A DNA stretch of 7,346 nucleotides, taken from NCBI GenBank assembly GCA_024691625.1, contig JAILNL010000128.1, positions 1 through 7,346 on the forward strand. Reading direction: 5' to 3'. The translations under genes and the position numbers were made by a program. This DNA is from Schwartzia sp. (in: firmicutes) (GTDB lineage: Bacteria; Bacillota; Negativicutes; Selenomonadales; Selenomonadaceae). Shown here piece by piece: positions 6,011-7,346 of the stretch. Positions within the stretch are counted from its first letter, which is position 1. The number at the start of each line of letters is the position of its first letter. Below the pieces are notes generated by a model. The model did no database searches. It was not told the origin of the DNA and saw only the letters and a list, made by a program, of their open reading frames with translations.

Positions 6011-7346
6011 TTAAATCATATTCTGTTTGTAAGCAACGTAGAGGTGTTTGAGCTCTTCCATCTTGTCGTACATTTCGACCTGCAGACCGGAAGCCGTTGC
6101 ATAGTCACCGGACTCAAGAGCGTTTACGAGCAGCGTAAAGAGAGACTTCTCATCAATGCTGTCCTTTGCGAGATATGCACGAATGCCGCTGATTTTCGTC
6201 CAGTTATAGGAATCCTGGTCTGTGACAGTGTCGGCCTCAATCTCCTTAGCCTTGCGGACAATTTCGCGGTTCTCAGGAATGATACGGCTCTCAAGCTCTG
6301 TTTTCCAGCGAAGCAGTGCGCCTTCAACGAAGGATTTGACGATTGCTTCATCAAGAGCACCGCCTGCCGTTACAACAGCACGTTTCTCTGGGAAGTTTGT
6401 CAGGTTTTCCATATTCTCCCAAACAGTTGCAGGTGGAGCACCGAACATGCGGTCACGTTCTTCCTGCGTGTAATCCTCGAATACATCCTCCTCACTTCTG
6501 TAAGCGCGGTCTTTTTCAAGGTAGAAGCCCTCTTCACCCGGCTTTTTGGAAAGTTCCTTCAAAAGCTCTTCGGTTGTGTGCTCGGCCGCCATCTTCGCGC
6601 CGTCGAGAACTGCGGAATATATAGCGGCCAGCGCGACGTATGTATTCGTATACGGATTGCATGCGCGGAGTTCGAAACGTGTAGCCATAGGATTGCCTAC
6701 ATCACGGATAAGACCTGCGAGAATCGTACGGTTACGGGACGGAACCTCAGGAGTAGTACCGATGGAGGTTACGATGCAGACAGGAGCCTCAAATCCCGGT
6801 TTCAGACGGTTGAATGCGTCATTCGTTGCAGAAACGAACGGATTAATGACCTCATAGTTTTTCAGAATACCCATGATAGCGCCGTAACCGATAGCGCTCA
6901 TGAAGTCCTTTTTAAGTTCCTTCGGAGCAAAGAGATTGACGAGTTTGCCGTCCTTCATGCGTGCAGCCATTCCAATGTGCGTATGCTCGCCGTTTCCTGC
7001 AAGACCAATCATAGGTTTCGCCTTGAAGTTAACCTCAAGACCGTTTTCACGGAAAACCTCTTTTACAAGTGTGCGGACGAGAAGCTCGTTATCCGCGGCC
7101 TGCAGTGCATCGGCAAATTTCCAGTCAATCTCAATCTGCTCGCATACATGGGACATGTTGCCTGATTCATCAATGTGTGCCTTGAGACCGCCAACCTCTT
7201 TATGACCCATCTCTGCGCTAAGGCCGTAATCATCAAGCATCGCTACGCTCTGCTCAAGAGCTGTGCGGACTGCACCGCGTGTGCGCTGCCAGTACTGCTC
7301 CTGCATAACCTGTGAAGCACTCATCTCAGCGATATCTGCTTCCTCC
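6011..7346 (-). CDS. Glutamine synthetase, C-terminal catalytic part (5' end outside window)
   Basis: Catalyses ATP-dependent formation of glutamine from glutamate and ammonium in the cytoplasm. The frame is open to the window edge: seven further codons lie upstream of the first visible ATG at 7324, so that ATG is internal and the N-terminal part is missing. Counting from that Met, a GS catalytic core is visible. HKEVGG (about 41-46) and EQIEIDWKFADALQAADN (62-79) correspond to the metal-binding E..GQNE segment, and GNGEHTHIG (110-118) to the NGSGMHxH ATP/metal loop. SRNRT followed by RFELRACNPYTNTY matches the substrate-binding NRS and RxExRxPDPAANPY segments. Between HKEVGG and EQIE there are about 15 residues not found in ordinary GSI. 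About 130 residues follow the core, much more than in a 450-residue GSI. Both suggest a long, GSIII-related form (glnN-like). The subclass is inferred and the family is firm. The gene ends TAA, 17 bases before a stem-loop. Confidence 0.93.
   Translation of the reverse strand, partial: EEADIAEMSASQVMQEQYWQRTRGAVRTALEQSVAMLDDYGLSAEMGHKEVGGLKAHIDESGNMSHVCEQIEIDWKFADALQAADNELLVRTLVKEVFRENGLEVNFKAKPMIGLAGNGEHTHIGMAARMKDGKLVNLFAPKELKKDFMSAIGYGAIMGILKNYEVINPFVSATNDAFNRLKPGFEAPVCIVTSIGTTPEVPSRNRTILAGLIRDVGNPMATRFELRACNPYTNTYVALAAIYSAVLDGAKMAAEHTTEELLKELSKKPGEEGFYLEKDRAYRSEEDVFEDYTQEERDRMFGAPPATVWENMENLTNFPEKRAVVTAGGALDEAIVKSFVEGALLRWKTELESRIIPENREIVRKAKEIEADTVTDQDSYNWTKISGIRAYLAKDSIDEKSLFTLLVNALESGDYATASGLQVEMYDKMEELKHLYVAYKQNMI

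Noticed and set aside
6044..7165. Long open frame on the plus strand (373 codons) opposite glutamine synthetase
   Set aside because: It is fully antisense to a clear enzyme gene. The protein is Cys- and Arg-rich with no domain, as expected of an antisense shadow.

Overview
The window reads as a compact bacterial chromosome segment in which every supported gene lies on the minus strand. It is probably from a low-to-moderate GC Bacillota, with Clostridia or Negativicutes most likely. The grounds are strong AGGAGG-type ribosome sites, a TATAAT promoter element, a lipoprotein-type PotD and the potA-B-C-D gene order. Species cannot be told from this sequence. There is no trace of mobile elements, CRISPR, tRNA or rRNA.

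Read in the direction of transcription (high to low coordinates), the window opens inside a glutamine synthetase gene (7346-6011) whose 5' end lies outside. Its stop codon is followed by a stem-loop (5993-5961) that probably ends its transcript. The 237-base gap 6010-5774 carries a perfect 15-base palindrome (5922-5936), a consensus -10 box (5866-5871) and then an intrinsic-terminator-like hairpin with six U residues (5847-5820). This last element sits between the promoter and the potA ribosome site, so it may be an attenuator.

The rest is one tightly packed operon. It holds potA (ATPase), potB and potC (permeases) and potD (substrate-binding lipoprotein), together a complete spermidine/putrescine ABC importer, and then prfC (peptide chain release factor 3). 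Stop and start codons overlap at potA/potB, potB/potC and potD/prfC, so the five genes are almost certainly co-transcribed and partly translationally coupled. PotD would capture polyamine outside the membrane, PotB and PotC form the channel, and PotA hydrolyses ATP. RF3 recycles RF1/RF2 after termination.

After prfC comes a bulged GNRA-loop hairpin (394-367) that may be a weak terminator. It is followed by a small single-pass membrane protein of unknown function (339-52) and, overlapping its stop by four bases, the first 18 codons of another gene that leaves the window at base 1.

Most of the window is ordinary housekeeping content. The points worth a second look are the potA leader, the coupling of prfC to the polyamine operon, and the small membrane protein pair.
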